Of a DNA stretch of 64,000 bases, positions 25,881 to 33,720 are shown one piece after another. Source of the DNA: Gemmatimonadota bacterium. GTDB lineage: Bacteria > Gemmatimonadota > Gemmatimonadetes > Gemmatimonadales > Gemmatimonadaceae. Position numbers and translations under genes: made by a program. The DNA is taken from assembly GCA_016714015.1 (NCBI GenBank), contig JADJNZ010000001.1:682001-746000 (forward strand), given 5' to 3'. Below the pieces are notes generated by a model, which was not told where the DNA came from, did not search any database, and saw nothing but the letters and a program-made list of their open reading frames with translations. The number at the start of each line of letters is the position of its first letter. Within the stretch, counting starts at the first letter, position 1.

Positions 25881-26923
25881 GGCGCGCGCTCCGCCGAGAC
25901 GGTGACCACCGAGCCATCGGAGAGACGCGTCGCCCCCGACGTGATCACCTGCGCGGTCGGCTCGAGGCCGCCCGCGAGCGCGGCGAATGCGCCGTCGAGG
26001 AAGGCGACGCGCACCCGACGCCGCTCGACGTGCTGGCCATCTGTCGCGAGCACGAAGACCGCAGCGTTGGGGCCGTCGACCTCGAGCAGCGCCTCGGCGG
26101 GGATGAACGGCATCGCCGAGCCCGCCTTGGGGCGCAGCTCCGCCTGCCCGATGAGACCGGAGACGAAGCGGCGCCCGGCCGGGGCGAGCGAGAGTTCGAC
26201 CTCGTAGGTGCCGGTGGCGGGCGAGGCCGCCACGCCGATCCGTTCGACGGTGCCGGTGAACGTCTCCCCGGGGAAGGCGTCGAACGAGAGTGCCGCGTGC
26301 GCACCGACCGCGAGGCGCACGGCGTCGCGATCCGCCGCTGCGGCGCGGAGCACCAGCCCCCTTCGCTCGGTGCGTAGGACGAGCACCGGGGCGCCCGGGC
26401 CGACGAGCTGTCCCGCTTCGAGCTGGCGGCGCAACACGACGCCGCCCGCCGGCGCGCGGATCACCGCATACTGGCGATTGAACTCCGCCGCCTTCGCCTG
26501 CGCCTCGGCCACGTCGAGCCCGGTGCGGGCATCCTCGAGCTGAGCGAGCGTGACGACGGAATCGACGTGCAGCTTCTCGGCGCGCGCGAAGTCGCGACGC
26601 GCCTTCGCGAGCCCTTCGCGCGCCGCGGCGACCTGGGCATCGATCTCGGTGAGCGACAGCTCCGCGAGCACGTCCCCCTCGGCGACGGCCTGACCGGCGT
26701 CCACGGCGACTCGGGTCACGACCCCACCGATCTTGAACGCGAGCGGCACTTCTTCCTTCGCGCCGACCGTTCCCGTGAGCACGATGGGCGGGAGGTCCTT
26801 GCGGAACTCGGGCTTGGCGACGCGCACCGGGATGGCGCGCACCGATTCGTCGCGGGGGGCGGCATCGGCGCCGCCGCATGCCGCGGTGATGAGGAGGAGC
26901 GGGAGCAGGAGCGAGCGGTTCAC
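25877..26923 (-). CDS. RND efflux periplasmic adaptor (MFP) lipoprotein
   Basis: A 348-residue membrane-fusion protein linking the RND pump to the outer-membrane channel. The signal MNRSLLLPLLLITAAC has lipobox TAAC, lipidated at C16. The lipoyl half-motifs (GTVGAKEEVPLAFKIGGVV and VIRAPAGGVVLRRQLEAGQ) flank a short coiled-coil hairpin (about residues 85-130). A beta-barrel and a membrane-proximal domain follow. Its ATG overlaps the tolC-like gene stop (ATGA), and its stop overlaps the RND GTG start, so the three proteins are translationally coupled. Confidence 0.92.
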   Translation of the reverse strand: MNRSLLLPLLLITAACGGADAAPRDESVRAIPVRVAKPEFRKDLPPIVLTGTVGAKEEVPLAFKIGGVVTRVAVDAGQAVAEGDVLAELSLTEIDAQVAAAREGLAKARRDFARAEKLHVDSVVTLAQLEDARTGLDVAEAQAKAAEFNRQYAVIRAPAGGVVLRRQLEAGQLVGPGAPVLVLRTERRGLVLRAAAADRDAVRLAVGAHAALSFDAFPGETFTGTVERIGVAASPATGTYEVELSLAPAGRRFVSGLIGQAELRPKAGSAMPFIPAEALLEVDGPNAAVFVLATDGQHVERRRVRVAFLDGAFAALAGGLEPTAQVITSGATRLSDGSVVTVSAERAP

Positions 26924-28275
26924 GGCGTGGCCCTCGGGTAGAGCGCGGCCGCACGGTCGAGCTCGACGCGCCGCAGGTAGTAGTCGTAGGAGGTGAAGAC
27001 GGCGTTGAGTTCGGCCGCGGTGAGCTGCGTGCGCGCCTGGCTCAGTTCGAGCGGCGACGCGAGTCCTTCCTCGGCGCGACGGCGGACCAAGTCGTGCGTG
27101 CGCGCGGCGGCCGCGCGCTGGTCCTCAGCGGTCGCGATCGCTGCCCGCGCCACCGCAGCCGCCTGCCAGGCGAGACGCACCTGCAGCTCGACGCCGCGGC
27201 GGGCCTCGTCGCCCTGCACCGCGTAGCGCCGCGCATCGAGCGCCGCCTGCTCCGCTCGTGCCGCGTCGCGCCCGCCGTTGAACAGGTTCCACGACGCCAC
27301 CACCGATAGCGAGGTGTAATCGGCGTCGGAGGCGAAGCGGTACTCGTTGCCCTGGAATCCGTAGTCGAGCGCGACCGCGAGATTGGGGAGATAGTTCGCC
27401 TGCACCGCGCGACGCTGCGCGGTCGCCGCGCGCTCGGCCGCACCGAGCGCGCGGAGTTCCGGACGTTCACGAGCACCGCGCGCGATCGCATCCTCGAGCG
27501 ACGGCAGCGGCCCGAACCCGAGCGTGTCCTCGTCGACGAGCACCGTGTCGGTGAGCGCGCGGGCGAGCATCATGTTGAACGCCTGCGCCGAGGCGCTCGC
27601 GAGCTGGCCCGATTCCGCCTGCAGCTGGACCGCCTCGCTCAACTCGGCGCGCGCGCGCGAGAGCGCGTCGGGCGTCGCGCGGCCGGCCTCGATGAGCCGC
27701 GTCATCACGCGGACCTGCTCCTCGAGCAGCGTCCGCGTCGCCGCCCGCAGCTCGGCGAGGCGACGCGCCTTCGCATGCTGGAGGTACGCGGACCGGATCT
27801 CCGCTGCGACCTGCACGATGGCCGCATCGCGCGTCGCATCCTGCGCGTCCCGGGCCGCGTTCGCCGCGCGATATCCCGCGAGGATCGCCGGGGCGAAGAC
27901 CGGCTGCGCGACGCGCACCGTCGTCTCCTGCCGGAGGGGCAACCGCACGTTCACGTTCGTCGGGAACTGGCTCGTCCCCGTGAGCTGATTGAGCGTGGCG
28001 AAGACGGGATTGATGAAGGCCCCGAAGTCCACGCCGCTGCCGCGGAAGTCGGTGTAGCGCGCGTTGAGCGTCGCCGAGGGGAGGAAGTTCCCGCGCGCCT
28101 CGCGCACGACCGCGTCGGAGCGGTCGGAGGCGAGCGACTGCTGGCGGAGCGCGAGGTTCTGCGCGAGGCCGATCGTCACGTACTCATCGAGCACGCGGGA
28201 CTGAGCAACGGCGGCTCGGGGCGCGAGCGCGAGCACCGGCACGAGGAGGGCGAGCACTGCGGATCTGCGTCGCAT
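26920..28275 (-). CDS. TolC-family outer-membrane efflux channel
   Basis: A 451-residue outer-membrane channel subunit. A Sec signal peptide ends around AVAQ (residue 24). Two OEP repeats follow, the second with a coiled-coil of heptads at about residues 160-240 and 360-430. NYLPNLAVALDYGFQGNEY is a typical strand segment. It is the first gene of the efflux operon, 78 nt downstream of operator 2, and its promoter lies within the divergent operator array. Length is normal for the family. Confidence 0.9.
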   Translation of the reverse strand: MRRRSAVLALLVPVLALAPRAAVAQSRVLDEYVTIGLAQNLALRQQSLASDRSDAVVREARGNFLPSATLNARYTDFRGSGVDFGAFINPVFATLNQLTGTSQFPTNVNVRLPLRQETTVRVAQPVFAPAILAGYRAANAARDAQDATRDAAIVQVAAEIRSAYLQHAKARRLAELRAATRTLLEEQVRVMTRLIEAGRATPDALSRARAELSEAVQLQAESGQLASASAQAFNMMLARALTDTVLVDEDTLGFGPLPSLEDAIARGARERPELRALGAAERAATAQRRAVQANYLPNLAVALDYGFQGNEYRFASDADYTSLSVVASWNLFNGGRDAARAEQAALDARRYAVQGDEARRGVELQVRLAWQAAAVARAAIATAEDQRAAAARTHDLVRRRAEEGLASPLELSQARTQLTAAELNAVFTSYDYYLRRVELDRAAALYPRATP

Positions 28276-28324
28276 CGGGTGTGTCGATCGAGGGGGCGGT
28301 CCGGCTTGGAGGCAGCCGTCAGTT

Positions 28325-28342
28325 CTAGAGAGTTGCCTCTAG
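28325..28342. promoter_or_regulatory. Operator 1 of the efflux/tetR island
   Basis: 18-bp inverted repeat CTAGAGAGTTGCCTCTAG, with arms CTAGAG/CTCTAG. It lies just downstream of the efflux operon -10. It shares the pattern nTAGAGrGTTkCCTCTAn with operator 2, consistent with one dimeric TetR-family repressor. Confidence 0.7.
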
Positions 28343-28352
28343 TACGAGGATA

Positions 28353-28381
28353 ATTAGTAGAGGGTTTCCTCTACTTGTCAA
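28353..28381 (-). promoter_or_regulatory. Promoter of the TolC-MFP-RND operon
   Basis: On the minus strand a consensus TTGACA (28381-28376), a 17-bp spacer, and ACTAAT (28358-28353). Operator 2 fills most of the spacer, so bound repressor would exclude RNA polymerase. Confidence 0.7.
28357..28374. promoter_or_regulatory. Operator 2 of the efflux/tetR island
   Basis: 18-bp near-perfect palindrome GTAGAGGGTTTCCTCTAC with 7-bp arms GTAGAGG/CCTCTAC. It sits between the -35 and -10 of the efflux promoter. Its centre is 32 bp from that of operator 1 and 27 bp from that of operator 3. Confidence 0.75.
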
Positions 28382-28404
28382 TACTAGACGAAAGTCTCTA
28401 TTTT
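28375..28404 (+). promoter_or_regulatory. Promoter of the tetR-family gene
   Basis: TTGTCA (28375-28380), an 18-bp spacer, and TATTTT (28399-28404). The predicted start near 28411 leaves at most a few bases before the ATG at 28415, so the mRNA is nearly leaderless. Operator 3 covers the spacer. It shares bases with the -35 of the divergent efflux promoter. Confidence 0.55.
28384..28401. promoter_or_regulatory. Operator 3 of the efflux/tetR island (degenerate)
   Basis: 18-bp CTAGACGAAAGTCTCTAT, with the outer TAGA/TCTA positions of operators 1 and 2 kept but the arms imperfect. It is in the spacer of the tetR promoter, so weaker binding here would give autoregulation. Confidence 0.55.
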
Positions 28405-28414
28405 GTATTCCTAT

Positions 28415-29062
28415 ATGGCCGTCACCCACCCCACCCCCCTCCCTGACTCGCTCGACGCCCGGGCCGCCCGCGCACCGCAGCAGGAGCGCGGACAGCGGCG
28501 CGTAGAGCAGATCCTCGACGCCGCGGAGGCGGTCTTCGCGGAGACGGGCGTAGACGGCGCGTCGATGCAGGCCATCGCGGACCGCGCGGAGTCGAGCGTG
28601 GGCTCGCTCTACCACTTCTTCCCCAACAAGGAAGCGGTGATCGAGGCGCTGGGCATCCGCTACGCGGAACGCGTGCGACTGGTGAACGAGCAGGCGATGC
28701 CGCTGGAGATGGCGCACATCGAGCCCGAGGTACTGTTCGAGCGCGTCCTCTCCTCGCAGATGGCGTTCATCGAGCGCACCCCCGCCTTCCCAGCGATGCA
28801 GGACGCGATCCATCGCAACTGCCCGGCGGTCAAAGAGGCGCTCAACAACGCGCTCGTCGGCCACGTGGGCAAGTTCCTCGCGCTGCGCTATCCGAGGATG
28901 GCCCCCGAGATGCGCGCGGTGTCGGCGCTGGTCTCGGTACAGACGGTGCACGCGCTCATGCAGCTCGCGTGCATGGTACCCGTGGAGTACCGGCCGGCGG
29001 TGGTGGATGAGGCGAAGCGGATGCTCGTCCGGCACTACGCGGCGTACGACGCCCAGCAGTGA
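28415..29062 (+). CDS. TetR/AcrR-family transcriptional repressor
   Basis: A 215-residue regulator. The N-terminal helix-turn-helix contains ILDAAEAVFAETGVDGASMQ and IADRAESSVGSLYHFFPNKE, the standard TetR signature at about residues 35-80. The C-terminal domain is helical and variable, as expected for ligand binding. Divergent orientation to the efflux operon and three matching operators imply that it represses both. The ATG at 28415 has no Shine-Dalgarno sequence and lies a few bases from the predicted transcription start. A TTG at 28403 is in frame but lies inside the -10. The inducing ligand is unknown; the pump substrate is a natural guess. Confidence 0.9.
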   Translation: MAVTHPTPLPDSLDARAARAPQQERGQRRVEQILDAAEAVFAETGVDGASMQAIADRAESSVGSLYHFFPNKEAVIEALGIRYAERVRLVNEQAMPLEMAHIEPEVLFERVLSSQMAFIERTPAFPAMQDAIHRNCPAVKEALNNALVGHVGKFLALRYPRMAPEMRAVSALVSVQTVHALMQLACMVPVEYRPAVVDEAKRMLVRHYAAYDAQQ

Positions 29063-29079
29063 CCTGAGCCCACCCGCAC

Positions 29080-29724
29080 ATGCTCCCGGACGCCCTCACC
29101 GCCATCGCCCTTGGCGCACTCCTCGGCCTGAGGCACGCCACTGACGCCGACCATGTCGTCGCGGTGACGGCGATCGTCGCGCGTGAGCGGAGATTGTCGC
29201 GCGCCGCGTGGGTGGGTGCGCTCTGGGGCATCGGCCACACGCTCACCCTGCTCGTCGTGGGCGGCGCGATCGTCGCCTTCCGTCTGGTGATCCCGCCACG
29301 CATCGGGCTTGGGCTCGAGTTCGGCGTGTCGCTCATGCTGATCCTGCTCGGGTACCAGAACCTCCGTGCCGGGGACGACACCCCGAGCGCACGGCCGGCG
29401 GTGCGACCGTTCCTCGTCGGGCTGGTGCATGGACTCGCCGGCTCGGCCGCGGTGGCGCTGCTGGTGCTCGCCACCATCCGCGACACGCTCTCGGCGCTCG
29501 CCTACCTGCTGGTGTTCGGGCTGGGCACGGTGGCGGGCATGGTGGCGGTCACGGTACTGCTCGCGGTACCGGCGATGTACGTCGGGGCGCGCGTGAATCG
29601 CCTGCAGGCGGGGATCCGGTTCGCCGCTGGCGCGCTGAGCATCGCGTTCGGCGTGCTGCTCGCCCACGAACTGATCGTCGAAGGGGGGCTCTTCTCCGCG
29701 ACGCCGACGTGGGCGCCGCACTGA
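29080..29724 (+). CDS. Nickel/cobalt transporter-like membrane protein (NiCoT/UreH-like)
   Basis: A 214-residue membrane protein with about six helices. It carries LGLRHATDADHV at residues 15-26, matching the RHAxDADHI metal signature in helix II of NiCoT permeases. A second HGLAGSAAVALL segment lies near residue 116. It is shorter than classical HoxN/NixA permeases (about 330 residues), closer to the UreH-like six-helix form. It starts 17 nt after the tetR gene and overlaps mutY. No nickel enzyme is in the window. The metal (Ni2+ or Co2+) and direction of transport are not proven; Co2+ supply for B12 would fit, but that is speculation. Confidence 0.78.
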   Translation: MLPDALTAIALGALLGLRHATDADHVVAVTAIVARERRLSRAAWVGALWGIGHTLTLLVVGGAIVAFRLVIPPRIGLGLEFGVSLMLILLGYQNLRAGDDTPSARPAVRPFLVGLVHGLAGSAAVALLVLATIRDTLSALAYLLVFGLGTVAGMVAVTVLLAVPAMYVGARVNRLQAGIRFAAGALSIAFGVLLAHELIVEGGLFSATPTWAPH

Positions 29725-30503
29725 CCCCGCGCGCCCGCGGGACGAAGCGGCGCACCTCGCGCGGCCCACGACTCGACGAGACGGAGTTGCGGGCGTTCGG
29801 CGAGAAGCTCCGCGCTTGGTACCGGCGCAACGCGCGGGACCTGCCGTGGCGCCGCACGCGCGACCCGTACCACATCCTCGTGTCGGAACTGATGCTCCAG
29901 CAGACGCAGGTGTCGCGCGTCCTCGACTTCTGGCGGCGATTCCTCGACCGGTTCCCCACCCTCCACCATCTGGCCGACGCGCGCGAGGCGCAGGTGCTCG
30001 AGGCTTGGGCGGGGCTCGGGTACTACGCGCGCGCGCGCAACCTGCACAAGCTCTCGCGGGCGGTGGTGCGAGAGGGCCCGCGCGCGTGGGGGGACGAGCC
30101 GGGCGACGGTGTCACGCCTGCGGGGACACCTGCATCGCCGTCGCCGAGCGCGCTGCTCCCGAGTCACCCCGACGCGCTGCGCCAGCTCCCGGGCATCGGC
30201 GCCTACACCGCCGGCGCAGTCGCCACGTTCGCGTTCGAGCGCCGCGCCGCGCTGGTCGACACGAACGTCGCGCGGGTGCTCACGCGGGTCTTCGCGCCAC
30301 GTCTGCACCCCAAGCGACCGCGCGACCAGAAGCACATCTGGGCGATCGCCGAGGCGTCGCTGCCGCGCACCGGCAAGGCGACCTGGACGCACAACCAGGC
30401 GCTGATGGAGCTGGGCGCGCTCGTGTGCACTGCGCGGGTGAAGCGGTGCACTGCATGTCCGGTCCGCAGGATCTGTCGGAGCGCGGAGGGCGGAACGGGT
30501 TGA
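29709..30503 (+). CDS. mutY: A/G-specific adenine glycosylase
   Basis: Removes adenine mispaired with 8-oxoguanine during base-excision repair. The 264-residue protein has the catalytic Glu E60 in SELMLQQTQV, the helix-hairpin-helix LPGIGAYTAGAV near residue 160, and the catalytic Asp D184 in VDTNVARV. The [4Fe-4S] cluster ligands are C240-x6-C247-x2-C250-x5-C256. It stops just after the cluster, so the C-terminal NUDIX-like 8-oxoG recognition domain of standard MutY is missing. An extra loop of about 25 residues rich in Pro/Gly/Ala precedes the hairpin. The GTG start at 29709 overlaps the nickel/cobalt gene; the longer upstream frame is a shadow. Confidence 0.87.
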   Translation: MGAALTPRARGTKRRTSRGPRLDETELRAFGEKLRAWYRRNARDLPWRRTRDPYHILVSELMLQQTQVSRVLDFWRRFLDRFPTLHHLADAREAQVLEAWAGLGYYARARNLHKLSRAVVREGPRAWGDEPGDGVTPAGTPASPSPSALLPSHPDALRQLPGIGAYTAGAVATFAFERRAALVDTNVARVLTRVFAPRLHPKRPRDQKHIWAIAEASLPRTGKATWTHNQALMELGALVCTARVKRCTACPVRRICRSAEGGTG

Positions 30504-30505
30504 CG

Positions 30506-31966
30506 TCAGCCTCGCGACGCGATCTCGGCGGCGTAGCGTCGCTCGGCGCGCGCGAAGATCCTCGCGCCCAGCGAGGACATCCAGATCCTGTTCGCCGCGC
30601 GCTGCGCGAGCGTGACGCGCACCGGTCGCGCCGTCCAGAGCGCGAGCGAGACGCCGAAGAGGATCGCGATCGACAGGATCATCAGGATCGCCGGCCCGGG
30701 CAGGACGCGATCACCGTTCACGTCGAACCTGGCGTATCTGGGCAGGATGGGTATCTGCCCACCGGCGACCATCGCGCCGAAGATCGCGATGACCTTGCGC
30801 CTCCGGATGCGGCGCCCTTCGATGGGGTCGGCGAGCAGCAGCTCGCGCGCGCGCGCGGTATCCTCGCCCATCGCCCCGATCGCTGCCCGGACGTCGCTGA
30901 CCGTGAACCCCTGCCGCACGACGAAGCGGACGCGATCCAGCACCTGTCCGAGAATCGTCAGCGACATCGTGGCCGCGACGACGGTGAAGACGGATCCGAG
31001 CAGGGTGGTGGACTGGCCCGAGAATCCCATGAAGACGAGGAAGACCACGCCGAGCATCAGGACGGTCTGGAGTGACTGCGCCGTCTGCTGCTGGAAGAGG
31101 CGAAGGAGCGGTGCGACCTCGCGCGAGCGGAGCTGCAGCGAGCCGATCGCGTCGGCCATCGCCTCACCGGTCGCATAGCGCCGGGCGGGCTCCTTGGCGA
31201 GGGCGGTGGCGATGACGTCGGAGAGCCCCCTCGGGAACTCGGCGCGCAGGCTGGTGACGGCGGGCGCCGGCAGGGTGAGGTGTTGCATCAGCAGCCTGTG
31301 GGCGCTGTCGCCATCGAACGGCGGACGGCCGGTCGCGGCGAAGAATCCCACGCACCCGAGGGAGTACAGATCGCTCCTTCCATCGATCGACTCGGCAGCC
31401 GCCTGCTCCGGACTCATGTAGTGCGGCGTTCCGATCGACTGCCCGACCTCCGTGAGTCCGCTCGCCTCCACCTGGCGCGCGATACCGAAGTCGAGGATCA
31501 TCGGCCTGCCGGTGCCGCGTTCGATGAGGAGGTTGTCGGGTTTGACATCGCGATGCACGACACCTCGCCCGTGCGCATAGCCAAGCGCCCAGGCGACGTC
31601 CTGGAGGAGGCGGGCACAATCGGCCGCGTCGTACGGCCCTGACCGCGCGATGCGCTCGGTCAGGGTCTCCCCCTCGACGAACTGCATGACGATCGCGAGC
31701 AGGTCCCCCTGCTCCTCGACCGCGTGGACGTGGATGATGTTCGGGTGCGACAACGAGGCCGCGAGCTTCGCCTCACGGACGAAACGTTCCCGTAGCGTGT
31801 GCTGCACCGCGAACTCGGGCGGCAGGACCTTGATCGCGACATCGCGGTCCAGGCCTGGGTCGCGGGCGAGATAGACGGCACCCATCCCCCCACGACCGAG
31901 CTCGCGAAGGATCTCGTATCGGCCGGCGGTGGCGGCGGCGAGACGTTCGAGGATGGGGTCGGTCAT
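30506..31966 (-). CDS. Membrane-anchored serine/threonine protein kinase
   Basis: A 486-residue Hanks-type kinase. The N-terminal catalytic domain (residues 15-280) has the glycine loop GRGGMGAVY, the Lys in VAIKVL, HRDVKPDN and DFGIARQ, all intact. Thereafter come hydrophobic segments, a likely pair at about 300-350 and another near 430-455, with a basic loop between them (RRIRRRKV). There is no PASTA or other extracellular domain, so it is probably held at the membrane without a classical sensor. The ATG at 31966 is chosen because the earlier frame up to 32119 runs through the citrate synthase terminator. It converges on mutY with 2 nt between the stops. Confidence 0.87.
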   Translation of the reverse strand: MTDPILERLAAATAGRYEILRELGRGGMGAVYLARDPGLDRDVAIKVLPPEFAVQHTLRERFVREAKLAASLSHPNIIHVHAVEEQGDLLAIVMQFVEGETLTERIARSGPYDAADCARLLQDVAWALGYAHGRGVVHRDVKPDNLLIERGTGRPMILDFGIARQVEASGLTEVGQSIGTPHYMSPEQAAAESIDGRSDLYSLGCVGFFAATGRPPFDGDSAHRLLMQHLTLPAPAVTSLRAEFPRGLSDVIATALAKEPARRYATGEAMADAIGSLQLRSREVAPLLRLFQQQTAQSLQTVLMLGVVFLVFMGFSGQSTTLLGSVFTVVAATMSLTILGQVLDRVRFVVRQGFTVSDVRAAIGAMGEDTARARELLLADPIEGRRIRRRKVIAIFGAMVAGGQIPILPRYARFDVNGDRVLPGPAILMILSIAILFGVSLALWTARPVRVTLAQRAANRIWMSSLGARIFARAERRYAAEIASRG

Positions 31967-32079
31967 GCTCCGGATCGGCGCGGGCGGGTGGAGGAGGAAA
32001 GCTGTGGTGCCGGGTGCGCGGTGCGGAAGAGCGGAGCGGGTGCCGGTGGCGATCCGGGACGCACCGAGGCGGCAACGGA

Positions 32080-32109
32080 AGAGGGCGAGGCCGCGTGGCC
32101 TCGCCCTCT
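32080..32109 (-). terminator. Intrinsic terminator after citrate synthase
   Basis: Perfect 13-bp stem (AGAGGGCGAGGCC and its complement) with a four-base loop, placed 23 nt after the citrate synthase stop on the minus strand. Reading onward it is followed by TTCCGTT, a weak T-tract. Confidence 0.7.
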
Positions 32110-32131
32110 CGTCCTTCACCTCACCCCGTCC

Positions 32132-33466
32132 TCACTTCTTGATCTTGTGTCCGAGATCGACCTTGGCGGAGTACGGCCGCTCGGCATACCCGGTGTAGAT
32201 CTGCCTGGGCCGCGCGATCTTCTGCTCCTTGTCGAGCAGCAGCTCCTCCCACTGCGACAGCCAGCCGGCGGTGCGCGCGATCGCGAACAGCACGGTGAAG
32301 TAGTCGGTGGGGAAGTGCATGGCCCGGTAGATCAGGCCGGTGTAGAAGTCGACGTTCGGATAGAGCTTGCGCGAGATGAAGTAGTCGTCGCTGAGCGCGA
32401 TCCGCTCGAGCTCGAGGGCGATCTCCATGTCCTTCGTGAGGCCGGCGACGCGGAGCACGTCGTCGCAGAGCGACTTCACGATCTTCGCGCGCGGGTCGTA
32501 GCTCTTGTAGACGCGGTGGCCGAAGCCCATCAGGCGCGCCGCGCCCTTGCCACTCTTCACCGACTCGATGAAGGCAGGGATGTTCTTCACATCGCCGATC
32601 TCCTCGAGCATGCGGAGCACCGCCTCGTTGGCACCGCCGTGGAGAGGGCCGTACAGCGCCGCCACGCCGGCCGCGACCGCCGAGTACGGGTCCACCTGCG
32701 AAGAGCCCACCGCGCGCACCGCGTTCGTCGAGCAGTTCTGCTCGTGGTCGGCGTGGAGGATGAACAGGATGTCGATCGCCTTCGCGTAGACCGGATGCGC
32801 CTCGTACTTCGGCTCCGACATCCGCGCGATCATCGAGAGGAAGTTCTCGGCGTACGGCAGCGAGTTGTCGGGATAGACGTACGGCATGCCCTTCACGTGA
32901 CGGTAGGCGAACGCCGCCAGCGTCGGCATCTTGGCGAGCAACCGGATGAACGCCACGTCGCGCTCGTGCCTGTCGAAGATGTTCTTCGACGTCGGGTAGA
33001 ACGACGAGAGCGCCGCGACGCCCGCCGTCAGCATCGCCATCGGATGGGCGTCGTAGCGGAAGCCCTCCATGAAGCGCTTGATGTTCTCGTGGACGTACGT
33101 GTGGTAGGTGATCTGCTTCTGCCACTCGTCGTACTCGACCTGCGTCGGAAGCTCGCCGGTGCGCAGCAACCACGCGACCTCGAGGAAGTTCGACTTCTCG
33201 GCGAGCTGCTCGATGGGGTACCCGCGATAGCGCAGGATCCCCTTGTCACCGTCGATGAAGGTGATCGCCGAGCGGCACGAGGCCGTGTTCATGAAGGCCG
33301 GGTCGTACCCCATGATGCCGAAGTCGTCGGCATTGACCTTGATCTGCTTCAGGTCGGCGGTGCGGATGGTCTCGTCGGTGATCGGGACCTGGTAGATCTT
33401 CCCGGTGCGCGAGTCCTTGATCTCGAGGTGGTCGCCCGTCACGGGCGCCTTGGCGTCTGCAGCCAT
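32132..33466 (-). CDS. gltA: Citrate synthase (type II)
   Basis: Condenses acetyl-CoA and oxaloacetate to citrate, the entry step of the TCA cycle, in the cytoplasm. The 444-residue protein is of the hexameric bacterial type. Catalytic landmarks are HADHEQNCST, GGANEAVLRMLEEIG, and GFGHRVYKSYDPRA with the catalytic His and the Arg that binds oxaloacetate; the catalytic Asp lies downstream in the final part. The N-terminal beta-rich domain (residues 10-60) is present, as in type II enzymes. The ATG at 33466 is the first in the open frame. A TACTAT about 90 nt upstream is a possible -10. Confidence 0.96.
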   Translation of the reverse strand: MAADAKAPVTGDHLEIKDSRTGKIYQVPITDETIRTADLKQIKVNADDFGIMGYDPAFMNTASCRSAITFIDGDKGILRYRGYPIEQLAEKSNFLEVAWLLRTGELPTQVEYDEWQKQITYHTYVHENIKRFMEGFRYDAHPMAMLTAGVAALSSFYPTSKNIFDRHERDVAFIRLLAKMPTLAAFAYRHVKGMPYVYPDNSLPYAENFLSMIARMSEPKYEAHPVYAKAIDILFILHADHEQNCSTNAVRAVGSSQVDPYSAVAAGVAALYGPLHGGANEAVLRMLEEIGDVKNIPAFIESVKSGKGAARLMGFGHRVYKSYDPRAKIVKSLCDDVLRVAGLTKDMEIALELERIALSDDYFISRKLYPNVDFYTGLIYRAMHFPTDYFTVLFAIARTAGWLSQWEELLLDKEQKIARPRQIYTGYAERPYSAKVDLGHKIKK

Positions 33467-33552
33467 CGTGGAGTTCCGGCTGGGGGGTTGGTCCCGGTCG
33501 TGGCAGGGCGCGGACCGGGGAGCGCGCGGGCATCCATGCCCGCGTCAATAAG

Positions 33553-33558
33553 ATAGTA
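33553..33558 (-). promoter_or_regulatory. Possible -10 of the citrate synthase gene
   Basis: Minus-strand TACTAT in an otherwise GC-rich 254-nt gap. Upstream of it is a run of eight to ten C/G that contains no recognisable -35. The predicted leader is about 80 nt. Confidence 0.3.
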
Positions 33559-33720
33559 TCGGTCGCGCGGGCGAGTGCCCCGCCCCCCCCCGCCCGACGC
33601 TATCCTTACGCACGCCCCGGGCCGACCATTGACGCCATCGGGACTTCCCCTGAACGCGCGCCCGGACTTCCCCTGCTGCTGCCACTCCTCGTCGCCCTCG
33701 CCGCCGCCGTCGGCGCCGCC

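Noticed and set aside
23730..26207. An 825-residue plus-strand frame across the RND and adaptor genes
   Set aside because: The translation is low-complexity charged sequence without motifs, and both minus-strand genes are clear family members.
25881..26954. Apparent N-terminal extension of the RND protein, suggesting an adaptor-pump fusion
   Set aside because: It is the adaptor gene read in another frame; the adaptor has its own signal peptide, lipobox and stop.
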